Under the pieces are notes generated by a model. It was given only the letters and a program-made list of their open reading frames with translations, had not been told where the DNA came from and made no database searches. Positions 5,114 through 6,907 of a stretch of DNA of 6,907 bases are shown one piece after another. Source of the DNA: JBJHDF01 sp050486405. GTDB taxonomy: Bacteria; Pseudomonadota; Gammaproteobacteria; Pseudomonadales; Cellvibrionaceae. The translations under genes and the position numbers were made by a program. Location of the stretch: assembly GCA_050486405.1 (NCBI GenBank), contig JBJHDF010000054.1, forward strand, positions 1-6,907, in the 5' to 3' direction. How positions within the stretch are numbered: position 1 is the first letter of the stretch; the number at the start of each line of letters is the position of its first letter.

Positions 5114-6907
<1,794 letters not shown>

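Overview
The window looks like chromosomal DNA of a GC-rich gammaproteobacterium. The tmRNA tag reads ANDDNYALAA, which I recall from Pseudomonas-type gammaproteobacteria. A GH94-type disaccharide phosphorylase next to a stomatin/NfeD pair would suit a polysaccharide-degrading lineage such as the Cellvibrionales, but that placement is inference; no 16S gene or other species marker is present.

Layout. On the minus strand at the left edge is the N-terminal 361 codons of a GH94 glycoside phosphorylase, perhaps a cellobionic acid phosphorylase (1-1085). Upstream of it is an AT-rich control region (about 1141-1310) with a recognisable sigma-70 promoter, a LacI-family-like operator over the -10 box, and further degenerate copies of the same site. 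Next, also on the minus strand, a two-gene operon encodes a short NfeD-like membrane protein (2334-2798) followed by a QmcA/paraslipin-type SPFH protein (1362-2300), closed by a strong intrinsic terminator. A GC-rich intergenic region with a REP-like hairpin separates this operon from a divergent plus-strand ssrA gene for tmRNA (3071-3427), which has its own terminator. Just downstream is a plus-strand AAA_14/DUF4143 ATPase (3544-4977) with no obvious Shine-Dalgarno sequence and a 9-bp inverted repeat directly before its GTG start. It converges on a minus-strand katG catalase-peroxidase (5114-6907), whose N-terminus lies beyond the right edge. A nested hairpin terminator sits between the two.

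The genes form independent units: carbon scavenging (GH94), membrane-domain organisation (NfeD/SPFH), ribosome rescue (tmRNA), an ATPase of unknown role and peroxide detoxification (KatG). The ATPase is the least understood part: it lies beside ssrA, a classic integration site for mobile islands, and keeps residues resembling a PD-(D/E)XK nuclease core. I saw no integrase, duplicated attachment site, CRISPR array or insertion sequence, and nothing that clearly amounts to a new multigene system.
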